Assembly: GCF_026262505.1 (NCBI RefSeq)
Contig: NC_067206.1
Coordinates: 32,007,896 to 32,071,895, forward strand
Direction: 5' to 3'
Origin: Trichomonas vaginalis G3
Taxonomy: Eukaryota; Parabasalia; Trichomonadida; Trichomonadidae
DNA: 64,000 bases
Positions 19,170 through 29,324 of this stretch are shown one piece after another. Both the position numbers and the translations under genes were made by a program. Under the pieces are notes generated by a model. The model was not told where the DNA came from. It ran no database searches and saw only the letters and a list, made by a program, of their open reading frames with translations. Every line of letters begins with the position of its first letter. Positions within the stretch are counted from its first letter, which is position 1.

Positions 19170-20193
19170 TCAATGACGACGTGGGAATTTGTAATGGAAA
19201 TATTCAATGGATTTAGTTTTATCTACCGATTTGATAATTTCAACTCCTGCTTGGCAATTACCACTTGAGAGATGAATCAATTTGTTAGTAAATAGTTCTC
19301 TTGAATTAGTAAGTTCTACTAATTTACCTCTCCTAAATGTTTTTGATATCGAATTGTCAATGTAACAACTATCAACTGTTAATTCATCAAGATCGTTACA
19401 TATCAAACATGAACCTTGAGGAACAGTGTTGTTAATAAAAGAACAACTTTTTACAGTAAGAGAATTTCTAGCATGGTAAATAATTCCATAATATGATTTT
19501 GTATTAGTATTATTTATAATATTACATGAATCAATCAAAGCTTTATACCAAAAATTTAATATATCATTTGTTGCTAAATTATTAACAACAGTTGAATAAT
19601 TAAATTTTGTTGTGTATTTATCTGGTTTAGCTTCATAATGTCCAGCAGGTTCGTATTTAGCTTTATTTGATGAGAAATTTGTTGATGAAACTACGATTTT
19701 ATCATACAATGTTTCAAAAACAGATCCTCCATTTTCATTTCCTGAATCGAAAATGGAACTTTCAATAATAAAGTTTATGTTATCTGTGTCAACTTCTGTA
19801 TATGAAATTTGGCCTTCTCCTTGGCCTTCGCATTTTGTACAACAGAATTTGCTTTGAACAATTGAACTATTCTTGCCAATTTGGTAGTAAACGCAACTTC
19901 CATTTAATGTTGAAGTGCATTTACTAAATGAACACTGATTATGTAGAAATAAAGTGTCGGAAACATTATTAAAATAGATAACTCTATCATGATCATCAAA
20001 AAAGTTGCATTCATCTAAGAAATATTGCTTTTTTCCTACTGAGATATTGCAATTTTGACTTTTTTCTGTTTTGTTCTCTGAAAATTTAGTATTGAAGTAG
20101 GATTCCCAAATGCCTTCATCTTTAGCAAATAACTTTCTTTTTAATTCAGCAAATATAGTGAATTATTATGAAGATTTCATTTAAAATGTCAAA
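19170..20193 (-). pseudogene. beta-helix family subfamily A, copy 2 (body open, N-terminus out of frame)
   Basis: About 90% or more identical to the copy at 15929-16960 through most of its length. The body is open from the WESYFNTKF block (around 20105) to a different C-terminus ending EYFHYKFPRRH. Relative to copy 1 the hydrophobic leader is followed by a one-base length difference near 20150, so the leader and body are in different frames and no ATG serves the body. Either a recently silenced duplicate or a silent cassette. It lies 290 bases before the TKL kinase, in the opposite orientation. Confidence 0.7.
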
Positions 20194-20364
20194 AAATGCC
20201 GCTCATTTTAAGGGTGGTTTCCGACCAAATTACCAAGTGAGAAAATTTCGTAATTTATAACCAAGTTTTTAAATATCTATATTTAATAAGGATTCTATTT
20301 TTCTTATAGAATTTCAAAAATGATGGAGTTTGGAATCATGCACGAATTGCCGAAAGGGTTAAAA

Positions 20365-20480
20365 GTCATTAATATGGAAAATAGATGTACAATTTGTGGT
20401 TAATGCTTATTCAATAATAAAATCGCAATAATTTGCAGTTTTCAAAATAAAAAAAAATATTGTAAAGTATTCAAATTTTA
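20365..20480 (+). promoter_or_regulatory. TKL kinase 5' flank with initiator-like TCA motif
   Basis: TATTCAAATTTTATAG runs into the ATG at 20485. The A of TCA is 12 bases upstream, the usual trichomonad 5'-UTR length, although the base after TCA is A rather than the pyrimidine of the T. vaginalis initiator consensus. The same 115-base block is duplicated at 17930-18045. Confidence 0.5.
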
Positions 20481-20484
20481 TAGA

Positions 20485-23400
20485 ATGGAAGCGACGATTG
20501 GCGAAAACCAAGTCAATCGATGCAACGCCGCTTCCCATGCATTATTTTTAGCTGCACAAAACTCTGTTTTGTACAGACCTTCTCTTGCATATCTTCTTCA
20601 GCACGTGAAATCTTTCATTGAAGCAATTCAACCTTTAAAGAAGCAGGAACTATCTCCTATTCAAAACCGTGCTCTCGAGAGATTTGTTACTCTTGTTGAT
20701 AATCTCACCGAAATCATACCACAAGTCTCTAAACAATGGATGAAATACATGTTGAACGTTTCATCTGTCCAGTTTCATGAAAACATTGATCGATTCCGTA
20801 AGAATTTAGTTGAAATAACTGCACACCTTGGTTTTGATCCAGCGAAGATCATCAATTTCGAACAAATCCAAGATTCAGTGAATAAAGTTGCAGATCTTAA
20901 TCATTTCCAGCAACTTCTTCGTGAAGCACGCGACAATACTATTAACATGACGAACGGTGTTGATATTCAGCAATCGATTGAAGCTCGACTTCGATCTATT
21001 CACAAACATTTACCATCACGCAACAAGCGTAAGAAAATGCAGAACGTTGTTGACAGCTGTAAAATTGACGATAATCCAGAGAACATTGTTTCACGTTTAG
21101 AGACAGCTCTTAAAGAATTCGAGTATATTGACATTCCTACCGAAGATATAGCACTTGATGATGCACTTGGTACAGGTGGCTTTGGTACTGTATACAGAAG
21201 TACACGTATTTCTACCGGCGAGCTTCTTGCTATCAAAGAAGTTCGAAATGACCGAATTACTATGGGAACGTGGGCATCCCTTTACTCCGAAATTGCTACA
21301 ATGGCCAAACTTAAGAATCGATACATTCTTGAGCTTGTTGGTACTCACATTAAACAACCATACAGAATTATTACACGTTTTTGCCCTGGAAAGTCACTTT
21401 TCGAGCGTCTTCATCGTCCATGTGTTCCTCTTACTCCATTACACCTTACGCAAATCGCATACCAAATGGCTGTTGGCATTGCTTATCTTCATTCACTTGG
21501 AATCGTCCATCGCGACCTCAAAACGCTTAATATCATTCTCGATGAAGACGAAGCAGCCATTATTGCCGACTTTGGCCTTTGCGGTTTCGTTGATAATAAC
21601 GAAGGATTAGTTGGCGGCGTCGGAACACCACATTACACTGCACCAGAAGTCCTTGCGCACAAGAGATACGGATTGAAAGTCGATACATACTCATTCGGCA
21701 TCATTTTATGGGAAATGGCGACAAATCAGATTCCTTATCGCGACAAGACACAAGCAGAGATCTATTCCCATGTCGTTACACATGGCTGGCACCTCAAGAT
21801 CCCATCCTCTGTTCCTGATGGCCTCCGCCGACTCATTCTTCGTTGTTGGTCGATTGATCCAAACGATCGTCCAGATTTTGACGAGATTGTTGACAGTTTT
21901 TCAAGTGGTCGTGTGTTTTTCGAAGGCTGTCCTCCTATTACAGGTCCAGAGATGCTTGAAGCAAAGGGTAACCATTATCCTATCAATCCTAAATATCTTA
22001 CAAGCATTTTGAAGAATCCAAATTCACAACATTTCGGAAGTGTTGTTGATTTCTTGTCAAAGAATGTTTCACCAACAGTTTTGAGTTCAATTGATGTCAA
22101 AGACATTTTATCTGTTTACACGCCGAACTCTCTAAATCCATCCAAGATATTAACTGTTGCATCCGTTCTTTTGACGAAAGACAACTTCGAAGAGTTTTCA
22201 AAGAATGTTGCAATTCCTATTCTTAAATCTCTTCCTGACAAAGATTATTCATCAGCCGTTTCATTCATGCTTTCCATTCCTGATGAACTGACAAGTTTAA
22301 TTGAACCATTCCTTCCTCGCTGTGTCAGTTTGATGTCTTCTTCATCGTCATACGGATATTTAGTTCTTAACTTGATTTCACGTCTTGGTCAAGACAAAGT
22401 TACACAGTTTAAATCACAGATCATCAAATTCTTGTCTGCTGAAAACATCCAGAAAGTTCCTGACCAACAAAGTGTTGACAGCATTGTTCACATTGTTCCT
22501 GGAATTCTCGATGAATTCAAGAAGAAGAGTCGTTTCATTTCATTGCTTGAGAGCAAATACAGCATTCCTACGGAATTCCGACAGTTAGTTGCAGCTAAAG
22601 TTTCTCCTAAGAAAGCAGCGAATATCTTAACAGCATTCATCCGTTCTACATCAATTCAAGATTCAACGGACGTCATCGTTGAAGTTTTGAAGAAATGTAC
22701 AAATGCTGATATCGAGAAAGTTGCAACAGATCCATTGATATTCGATCACATCGAGAAATTGATCACTGATCGCATGAACATTGAGAATGCGTTGATTGTT
22801 TTATATCGTTTGACAATGGTTGAAAATGTTCCTCTTAAATTGTCAACGCATCCATTAATTTCAGCTCTTTTGTCTCTTCCTTCACACACAGCTCGTCGTT
22901 TGCAGATCTTCACTTCACTTTTCTTACATCCTGAATTTCTTAAAGATCCTTCAATAACTGATGGTGTTATCAAGCTTCTTGTTACAACGATGAATGACCA
23001 ACAACTCAATGGTCTTGCGCTTCGTCTTTTCGGCGCATTAAGTTCTCATCCTGAAGGTTGTAAAATTATCTCTGAAACAGGAATCATGTCTATCTTTACA
23101 CAGTTATTCCTTAGTCCAATGTGTACAGATATTCCTACATGCATGGTTATTTTGTGCAACGTTGCAAGTCAAGGTGTTGAAATTCCACAGATTTCGTTGA
23201 TCATCAGCTGTTTGTTGCAAGATCTCATTGGTTCATCACGAAAAGCAGAGAGAATCTTGATCACACTTGCAAGATTACTTGAGAAACTTCCAGCTGCTAT
23301 TCAACCACATGATTTGCAGTCATTCATACTTCCTATGATTTCTCCAATACAGCGTCCAAACTTAGTTTACAGAGCAATCAGATTGTTTGCATACGTCGAT

Positions 23401-23670
23401 GTTAATTCCATGAAAACATTTTATACTATTTTGGTTAAGAACTTGTGCGAAGTTCTTGCAACAGAAGAGATGCAGTATCCAGAAATCATCGTCAGTTCTG
23501 TTGAACTTCTCATGAACATTGTTGTTCAAAACGACATCAAAGATATGATCAAATCTGCTGATATCCAGAACTACTTGCAGTCAGCTGCTGATCAAATGTC
23601 TGATTTTGGTGATTTGTACAACAGAGCACAGAACTCTCTCTTCACTCTTTCTAGATTACAATGTGATTAA
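20485..23670 (+). CDS. TKL-like protein kinase with N-terminal helical and C-terminal armadillo/HEAT-like regions
   Basis: A 1,061-residue host protein. Residues 1-215 are helical (FLAAQNSVLYRPSLAYLLQH, then ENIDRFRKNLVEITAHLG), like the N-terminal bundles of MLKL/TKL-type kinases. Residues about 222-475 form a complete kinase: G-loop GTGGFGTV (about 229), LLAIKEV lysine, HRDLKTLNI (about 341), ADFGLCGF (about 361), GTPHYTAPEVL, and SFGIILWEMATNQIPYRD. All catalytic residues are present, so it should phosphorylate Ser/Thr (or Tyr) substrates. Residues 500-1061 are regular helix pairs (for example LNGLALRLFGALSSHPEGCK) like armadillo/HEAT repeats for protein binding. This kinase-plus-repeat layout belongs to a large TKL family expanded in trichomonads. 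The ATG sits 12 bases after an initiator-like TCA. Confidence 0.9.
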   Translation: MEATIGENQVNRCNAASHALFLAAQNSVLYRPSLAYLLQHVKSFIEAIQPLKKQELSPIQNRALERFVTLVDNLTEIIPQVSKQWMKYMLNVSSVQFHENIDRFRKNLVEITAHLGFDPAKIINFEQIQDSVNKVADLNHFQQLLREARDNTINMTNGVDIQQSIEARLRSIHKHLPSRNKRKKMQNVVDSCKIDDNPENIVSRLETALKEFEYIDIPTEDIALDDALGTGGFGTVYRSTRISTGELLAIKEVRNDRITMGTWASLYSEIATMAKLKNRYILELVGTHIKQPYRIITRFCPGKSLFERLHRPCVPLTPLHLTQIAYQMAVGIAYLHSLGIVHRDLKTLNIILDEDEAAIIADFGLCGFVDNNEGLVGGVGTPHYTAPEVLAHKRYGLKVDTYSFGIILWEMATNQIPYRDKTQAEIYSHVVTHGWHLKIPSSVPDGLRRLILRCWSIDPNDRPDFDEIVDSFSSGRVFFEGCPPITGPEMLEAKGNHYPINPKYLTSILKNPNSQHFGSVVDFLSKNVSPTVLSSIDVKDILSVYTPNSLNPSKILTVASVLLTKDNFEEFSKNVAIPILKSLPDKDYSSAVSFMLSIPDELTSLIEPFLPRCVSLMSSSSSYGYLVLNLISRLGQDKVTQFKSQIIKFLSAENIQKVPDQQSVDSIVHIVPGILDEFKKKSRFISLLESKYSIPTEFRQLVAAKVSPKKAANILTAFIRSTSIQDSTDVIVEVLKKCTNADIEKVATDPLIFDHIEKLITDRMNIENALIVLYRLTMVENVPLKLSTHPLISALLSLPSHTARRLQIFTSLFLHPEFLKDPSITDGVIKLLVTTMNDQQLNGLALRLFGALSSHPEGCKIISETGIMSIFTQLFLSPMCTDIPTCMVILCNVASQGVEIPQISLIISCLLQDLIGSSRKAERILITLARLLEKLPAAIQPHDLQSFILPMISPIQRPNLVYRAIRLFAYVDVNSMKTFYTILVKNLCEVLATEEMQYPEIIVSSVELLMNIVVQNDIKDMIKSADIQNYLQSAADQMSDFGDLYNRAQNSLFTLSRLQCD

Positions 23671-24201
23671 ATTTATTTTTATTTATATTTTATATTTTAA
23701 ATTTCTCTATGTAAACAACATATTTAAACATTATAAGTTTTTTATTCTTTGTAAGGTATATTCATGTCCGTAAGAGTCAAATAGCTTCTCTTTTGTTGAG
23801 CTCATAAAACATTGATTGCATTCATTTATATACTTGTGAAACAATCATCTGCATATGCAGATAGATATTTAAATACTATGTTGATTCAGAGCTGATTATT
23901 CATATTATCCCCTTTTTCCCAGAATAACTTGGATCAAATATAATTAAAAACATATGAGAGTGATAAATTTAGCAGCTTTTGCCGTCAATTTAGCTTCTCA
24001 TTTTATTATTTTTGATTATTCTTTCCATGTTAAGGGGTGGTTAAATTAGTAATGAGGGATCTTCTTATTAATTCCTCAATACGTTTTGAAGATGGCAGTT
24101 ATTAACAAAAAAATTTACAAATTTAAAAATCATAACAAATCGAATATTACATTAAAAATATATTTTTGTATTTGTTTGCTGAGGCAAGCATCTATCTATA
24201 T
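23671..24201. other. AT-rich spacer between convergent genes
   Basis: Holds the 3' flanks of the kinase (plus) and the CZIB-like gene (minus). No other signal. Confidence 0.6.
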
Positions 24202-24699
24202 TTAATCGAGGGGTCGAACATAAAAATCAATATCCGTTATTCCGACAGGATGAGCTGCTTCATCATCGTAATCAAAGAAATCTTTTTGCCCATCCCATTC
24301 GTATTTCTTTCCACTTGTTGATGTTATAGTCCATGCATCACAGTGAACAATATCTATAAAACATTCACGACAGTCAACGTTATAAAGTGGTTCCCAATTA
24401 TTTGAGATTCCTGCAGTTGAATGAAGGTAATTACGAAGGACTTCTATCCGAAGATTATGTTGACATTTTTCGCATTTAAGGTAAAAGTTCACAAATTCGT
24501 TAATTTCTTTGTTTTCTTTCGTTTCTTTACTTAGTTTTTGATTTGGATACAAGGTGTTACACTGCTGGCAGCAAACATCAAATGAAAAATTGTCTTCAGA
24601 AACTGGATCAAGTCTCGTAACGCCATCTGCGCATGCTCTAAACAAAATCTGATGTGATGCTGCATTAATTCGTTTCTGACTGCGCTGACGAATTTCCAT
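24202..24699 (-). CDS. CZIB/DUF866 (C1orf123-like) zinc-binding protein
   Basis: The 165-residue product matches the small eukaryotic CXXC-motif zinc-binding protein family (human CZIB/C1orf123, DUF866/UPF0587) in length and landmark order. These are ADGVTRLDPVSEDNFSFDVC near residue 24, a first C-x2-C (CCQQC), a second C-x2-C (KCEKC) with the following LRIEVL strand, VDCRECFI, and the terminal YDDEAAHPVGITDIDFYVRP block, corresponding to the DYDEKAQESVGI-like end of the human protein. The two CXXC pairs bind one zinc. The cellular role of the family is poorly known. Its ATG is 291 bases from the stop of the oxidoreductase gene upstream on the same strand. Confidence 0.85.
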   Translation of the reverse strand: MEIRQRSQKRINAASHQILFRACADGVTRLDPVSEDNFSFDVCCQQCNTLYPNQKLSKETKENKEINEFVNFYLKCEKCQHNLRIEVLRNYLHSTAGISNNWEPLYNVDCRECFIDIVHCDAWTITSTSGKKYEWDGQKDFFDYDDEAAHPVGITDIDFYVRPLD

Positions 24700-24990
24700 C
24701 TATTATAAAAATGGGGATGGTTTAGTGTTCGACCCTATCAAATTTATTATCATTTGAAAACATCCGGAAAATCAACACAAAAGTATCTAGTGTTATCATA
24801 TGTATGCTGCTTCATCATATGATATACAGATTTTAAGGGATGTTCGCCTAGTATTATCATAAAAAATGGAGAATTTAGGTATTTGATCAAAAAGAGTATG
24901 GATAATGAGAAGAATGCACAAATTATATAGTTAAATGATGGCAAAAACTGTGTAATACATTTAGTTATACATAAAATAAAAGAATATTGT

Positions 24991-25977
24991 TTAAACTTTG
25001 ATGCCAAGTTGTCTTCTGGCCTCATCAAGAACCTTCATTGTTTCGAGGGAGCAGAAGTGAGAGTTGATCTCAGATTCCTTCTTTCCGCCAAGAACAACAT
25101 CAGCAAATTCAATGCACTCGTAAACCATGTCGTTTTCGTAATCGCTTGTACGGAGAACTTCCTTTTGTCCCTTTGGTGCAACAAAACGAGTTTCTCTCAT
25201 TGTTGCCATCTGATCAATTTCGATTGTGCCTTGTTCACCCATGATTTCGCTGCATTGGAATGTCTGGCATGTCTTAGCGCACATTATGACTGCTGTCATG
25301 TCTGGGTATTGGCAGATAATTGATGCTTCACCATCAACTCCTGTTGGAAGGAGAGAACCTGAAGCAATGACCTTTGTTGGTGCACCGAATAATGAGATCA
25401 TTGGATAAACGCAGTAAACGCCAAGATCCATGATAGATCCGCCTGCAGTTTCTGGAGAAAGGGCACTGAAGTGTTCTCCTGCATGGAATCTTGTAAGTTT
25501 GGATGAGAGTTGGCAGAAGTTAGCAACATACTTGTGAACTGGAGCAACTCTGGAGAGATTTTGCTTGGCAGCCTGGAAAACTGGGCTTGGAGTAAGACGC
25601 ATGGCTTCCATTAAGACAACACCCTTCTCTTCAGCCTTCTTGATCATTTCTTCGGCTTGTTGAGCATTAGCTGCGAGTGGTTTCTCGCAAATAACGTGAA
25701 TCTTCTTGTCAAGGGCCTTGATTGAGTTATCGCGGTGAGTTGAGTTTGGTGTTCCGACGTACATGCAGTTGATGAGTCCGGAATCGAGCATAGCATCGAG
25801 ATTATCGAAGGTATTCGGAATTCCATTCTTTTCAGCAAACTTTTTAGCGGATTCCATTGATCTTGAGCAGACGGCAACGATGTTATAGCGCTTGTCATGG
25901 CGTGCAGCATCGATGAAACGCTCTGTAATCCAGCCAGTACCGAGAACACCTAAATTCATTGTTGAATGTGATGTCAT
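24991..25977 (-). CDS. Gfo/Idh/MocA-family NAD(P)-dependent oxidoreductase (dihydrodiol dehydrogenase-like)
   Basis: A 328-residue enzyme. I take the ATG at 25977 (MTSHSTMNLGVLGTG) because the frame upstream has no other ATG. GVLGTGWITERF is the Rossmann dinucleotide-binding glycine motif, VAVCSRS ends beta-2, and HVICEKPLAANAQQAEEM carries the EKP motif that defines the family. MEAMRLTPSPVF and the later DLGVYCVYPMISLFG match the trans-1,2-dihydrodiol/D-xylose dehydrogenase branch. It would oxidise a sugar or diol hydroxyl with NAD(P)+; the physiological substrate cannot be named. The coding sequence uses many C-ending codons, which often marks well-expressed trichomonad genes. Full length for the family, no breaks. 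Confidence 0.88.
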   Translation of the reverse strand: MTSHSTMNLGVLGTGWITERFIDAARHDKRYNIVAVCSRSMESAKKFAEKNGIPNTFDNLDAMLDSGLINCMYVGTPNSTHRDNSIKALDKKIHVICEKPLAANAQQAEEMIKKAEEKGVVLMEAMRLTPSPVFQAAKQNLSRVAPVHKYVANFCQLSSKLTRFHAGEHFSALSPETAGGSIMDLGVYCVYPMISLFGAPTKVIASGSLLPTGVDGEASIICQYPDMTAVIMCAKTCQTFQCSEIMGEQGTIEIDQMATMRETRFVAPKGQKEVLRTSDYENDMVYECIEFADVVLGGKKESEINSHFCSLETMKVLDEARRQLGIKV

Positions 25978-26290
25978 CACAGGCGCTTTCAATATTTTTG
26001 AAAGCTAAATTCTCGTTCTCCTTTCAAATTTTTATCTCAAAATAATGGCTACTGAAGATTTTTTTCTATATATGCTGTACTAATTGTGAGTTTTGTAAAA
26101 AGTTTGATAGCAAAAATTTTTGTAAGAATTTTACAGGAGCGATACTTCATTTTTCACTTTTTTCATATGGCTGGACATCAATTTCTACCATGATTATGAC
26201 ATATTGCATGTAGATAATGTGTTCTTTCATGTAATGTTCACGATAGGGGAAGTATTTATAAAAATGTTCCATTCTGAGACAAAAGTTATC
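25978..26290. other. spacer between the oxidoreductase and the MULE
   Basis: AT-rich 5' flank of the minus-strand oxidoreductase, including a TTTCAAAAATATTGAAAG stretch just before its ATG. No gene seen. Confidence 0.5.
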
Positions 26291-26373
26291 GGCAAACCCA
26301 AATTTTAGCTAAAAGTGACAGGAAAAAAAAACGTTTAGTATTAAAAAAAAGACCGATGAGAGCTTCGTTCGAA

Positions 26374-26443
26374 ATATAGAGGGAACTGAGAATGCGCAAC
26401 CATTCTCAGGGAATATTGGATGCTATTCCCGTTCCCTCTGTAT
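26374..26443. repeat. perfect three-way-junction fold in the MULE
   Basis: AGAGGGAAC (26378-26386) pairs with GTTCCCTCT (26431-26439). Enclosed without unpaired junction bases are TGAGAATG/CATTCTCA (26387-26394/26401-26408, 6-base loop) and GGGAAT/ATTCCC (26409-26414/26425-26430, 10-base loop). The outer stem extends by ATAT/GTAT to 26374-26443, including one G-T pair. The 62-base core is identical in the second element copy at 57043-57104. Confidence 0.85.
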
Positions 26444-26480
26444 GGAAAATTGAGGTTTTCAAAGGGAGTTAAAATAATAT

Positions 26481-26835
26481 CAAATTTATACTAATTTACT
26501 TCAAAATACAAAAGTATTTGACAGCTAAAATTAGTTACTTTAGCAAGCCTATCAATACCCTTTTACGATTATTGTTACTTTTTCGAAATAAAGTAAAAAC
26601 AAATTTATACTAATTTACTTCAAAATACAAAAGTATTTGACAGCTAAAATTAGTTACTTTAGCAAGCCTATCAATACCCTTTTACGATTATTGCTACTTT
26701 TTCGAAATAAAAGTAAAAACAAATTTATACTAATTTACTTCAAAATACAAAAGTATTTGACAGCTAAAATTAGTTACTTTAGCAAGCCTATCAATACCCT
26801 TTTACGATTATTGCTACTTTTTCGAAATAAAATAA
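26481..26835. repeat. three tandem ~120-bp repeats
   Basis: Units begin at 26481, 26600 and 26720 with CAAATTTATACTAATTTACT and run for 119, 120 and about 115 bases, nearly identical. Each contains the hairpin AAATAC-AAAA-GTATTT. The related element at 57.1-57.4 kb has only two units. Subterminal tandem repeats are common in MULEs and may bind transposase. Confidence 0.9.
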
Positions 26836-26912
26836 ATTTATTATCAAAAACCTTTTTTTTTCTTAGTAAAAATAAAAATGTTATTTTATATCAAGTTTTT
26901 ATTCATAAATTT

Positions 26913-28584
26913 TTATAATGTTGTATAAATTTGAAGGTGGAAATCTGTAATAATTTTATCTTGAAAAGACTTGGCATTCTCAACAATGAATTGAGGGGTA
27001 TTGCATCCAAATTCTGTAATTTGCGTGAGAATACTAAGCTTGATTTCCATTGGGATACTTAATTTCGAAAAATACTGGGTCATTCGTTTTTGAACCTTTG
27101 CTGCCTTGACAACTTTATCAAGTAGGTCATCTAAACCCAATTGAAGCGTATTTAAGTTTGCTGATGAGTTAACTATTAACGATTTAATTTTATCAGTGAG
27201 CATTATACATTTTTCTGTATCCAGTCTGATTGTAGACTTTTTTGGCTTTTTTTCAGATGGCAACGGATTTGGAATTTTGTCTCTGAGCCTTATATCTTGA
27301 GAAATTCTGTAATAAAATGATGGAACGATAAAATCGATTAATTTCATCACAAATCGATCAAATCTCATGAAAATTGTTCCGCCAAAGTAGTAATATTTAA
27401 TTTTTTTGTTAATCGATTCTGAAATGTTATTTGTGAGAGCTAAATTTTCATCTCTTTCAGCGGCTGTCCATCTTTCTTGGTTTGATATCCATTGGTTTTG
27501 TATGTATTTTGAAAATTCTGGGAATTTTTCGGCTATTTCCAGAATTTTTTGAACGTTGGTTCAATCCATTCTTTCTTGCCATTTCTGCCGTATGCAAGAT
27601 AGTTCATTTTTGTATCTAATATCAATTTGTCTGAACTCTCAAATGCATAATCTTTCAAATTTTTTCTGAACGCCCTCATTACATGAACTGCTCACCAATG
27701 AAGGATAACTTCTGGAAAAGAGTTGATAATCGCATTTTCGATTTCTTGTGCACAATCTGACATAAAATATTTTGGTTTTACTTTTGCCCAGTTAAAAAAT
27801 GCCTTGAGACAGAATGCAATATTTTCTGAAGTGTTTGGATAAACGACAAATTGAAAAATTGGGAATGCATGTGTATTTGGAAATTTGGCTGATATCATGT
27901 AAAACAACATTTTAAATTCAAGTAATGAATGGGTTGCATCAATAAAATGCTCTTTCACAATTTTGATTATGTCCAGAAATTTGAAAGAAGCATAATAAAA
28001 GATTAATTTCTTTGGTTTGTTGTAATTATCGACATCGAAATAAATTAAATCTTTTGGTGACTCTTGTTCTTTGATACCCTTAAATAATTGAGTTGACTTG
28101 AATTGATTATCATCGTACTTTTGAATACCTTTGATCTTTTTATTTCCTTTTTCCTGAATTGTTTTCATTTGATCTGAAGATGCATTCAAAAAAGATGGCC
28201 TGTTAAGTGGATCATCCAGATCAAGTTTTTTGTCGCATTCAATTTGAGCCATTTTCGGATCACCCCCTGTTTTATAAAATTAATAAGTACCCGACGATAG
28301 CATTGTGATAATGTGTGGTATTTCTTTGTCTCATCTTTGATTTGATTGTGATTATGTGTTCCATTATATTCTGTTAGGATATATTCTTCATCATCCTTTA
28401 GAAATGAGATACATGCTTCACATTTATCTGCACTGCACCTGAATTTTAATTTTGTTCCCCCTAAATTTGGATTTTTTTTTAATTGATATGGACAACCTGC
28501 ATGGCATTCGTTATCAATGACCGCTTTCATAGCATCTATATAAGATAGCCTTTCTTTAAGTTCGCATGGTGCATCGATATGCAT
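26913..28584 (-). pseudogene. MULE transposase, broken
   Basis: Three consecutive minus-strand frames make up one decayed transposase. The N-terminal part (ATG at 28584; MHIDAPCELKERLSYIDA) has a FLYWCH/FAR1-like zinc finger with Cys residues and the YNGTHNHN ending. The middle (from about 28252, MAQIECDKKLDLDD) holds the MULE core: FIDATHSLLEFKMLFYMISA and KPKYFMSDCAQEIENAI supply the two catalytic Asp landmarks. The C-terminal part (26913-27368) is helical. Breaks seen are a frame change near 28250, an in-frame TGA at 27692 just before AVHVMRAFRKNLKDYAF, and a further frame change between about 27370 and 27570. The enzyme would have cut and pasted element DNA. Confidence 0.8.
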
Positions 28585-28778
28585 CAAAAAAATGAAATGA
28601 AATTTCAATATCAAAAAAAGCACAAAATTTGAAAAAATTCACAAATCTCGGTTTCTGAAAGAAAATGGCCTCTTAAACTTTGTGCATATATTCATCTATA
28701 AGACACATTGTATCCATATATTATTTAGCCAACACAACTTATCTGGTATCGAGAAAATTCAAAAAAAGCACAAAATTT

Positions 28779-29324
28779 GAAAATTGCGGGAACAGGACAA
28801 ATTTGCCACACGGCACTTTTTTTTAAAAAAAATTAATGGAGCGGAGCGATACTCTGCTGCAGGAGCCCCAAGGCCCCCAATCATTACGAAAGGGAGCCTC
28901 AGGGCTCCTGAGAAACCTCTTTGAGAAGGTTTTCTTTAAGAAAACCTTCTCAAAGATGATTGTCAGCATTCACTCAAAATCTACCAAGAGTTTCAAAGTT
29001 TCAAATCTATCTGAAATGAAGCTTTGAATCTCTTGTATATCTAATTGTAGAGGTACCTTTTCAAAATGTCTTCTATTGATTAAATTTAATCAGTAAAAGT
29101 CATTTTGAAAAGGTACATCTCTATAATTGCTATTGAGCATTCACTCTTGGAACCTTGGAGCTCTTGTGTAGTGCATGAAAACTCCAAGATTCTAGCATAA
29201 AACATATATCATAGACATAATTTCTTCAAATATAATTTAAGGTTATTTTTTAAAAATAGAAAAGCGTAATTTAAGGTTATTGAAAAGTGACACTTGGCAA
29301 ATTTGTCCCGCACTCGAAAATTGC
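28779..29324. mobile_element. nested 528-bp MITE (non-autonomous MULE type) with 9-bp target duplication
   Basis: GAAAATTGC occurs directly outside both ends (28779-28787 and 29316-29324), a 9-bp target duplication as made by Mutator-like transposases. The element, 28788-29315, has inverted ends that agree at about 25 of 33 positions and share the perfect core GGACAAATTTGCCA, followed on both sides by CACTTTT. It lies inside the larger MULE and is missing, with its surroundings, from the second copy. Its interior is a series of hairpins rather than a gene. Confidence 0.8.
28890..29200. repeat. hairpin array inside the nested MITE
   Basis: Consecutive inverted repeats: GGAGCC...GGCTCC near 28893-28908; a perfect 37-bp palindrome at 28919-28955 centred on one T; an imperfect CAAGAG..TTCAAAG foldback at about 28983-29036; an ~86-bp near-palindrome at 29041-29127 with GTACCTTTTCAAAATG against its complement and GATTAAATTTAATC at the centre; and CTTGGAG/CTCCAAG at about 29155-29193. 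The phrase GCATTCACTC recurs between units (about 28968 and 29138), suggesting a diverged tandem array. Confidence 0.75.

Noticed and set aside
26481-26835. CRISPR-like array
   Set aside because: The three ~120-bp units are directly adjacent tandem repeats with no spacers and belong to the MULE.
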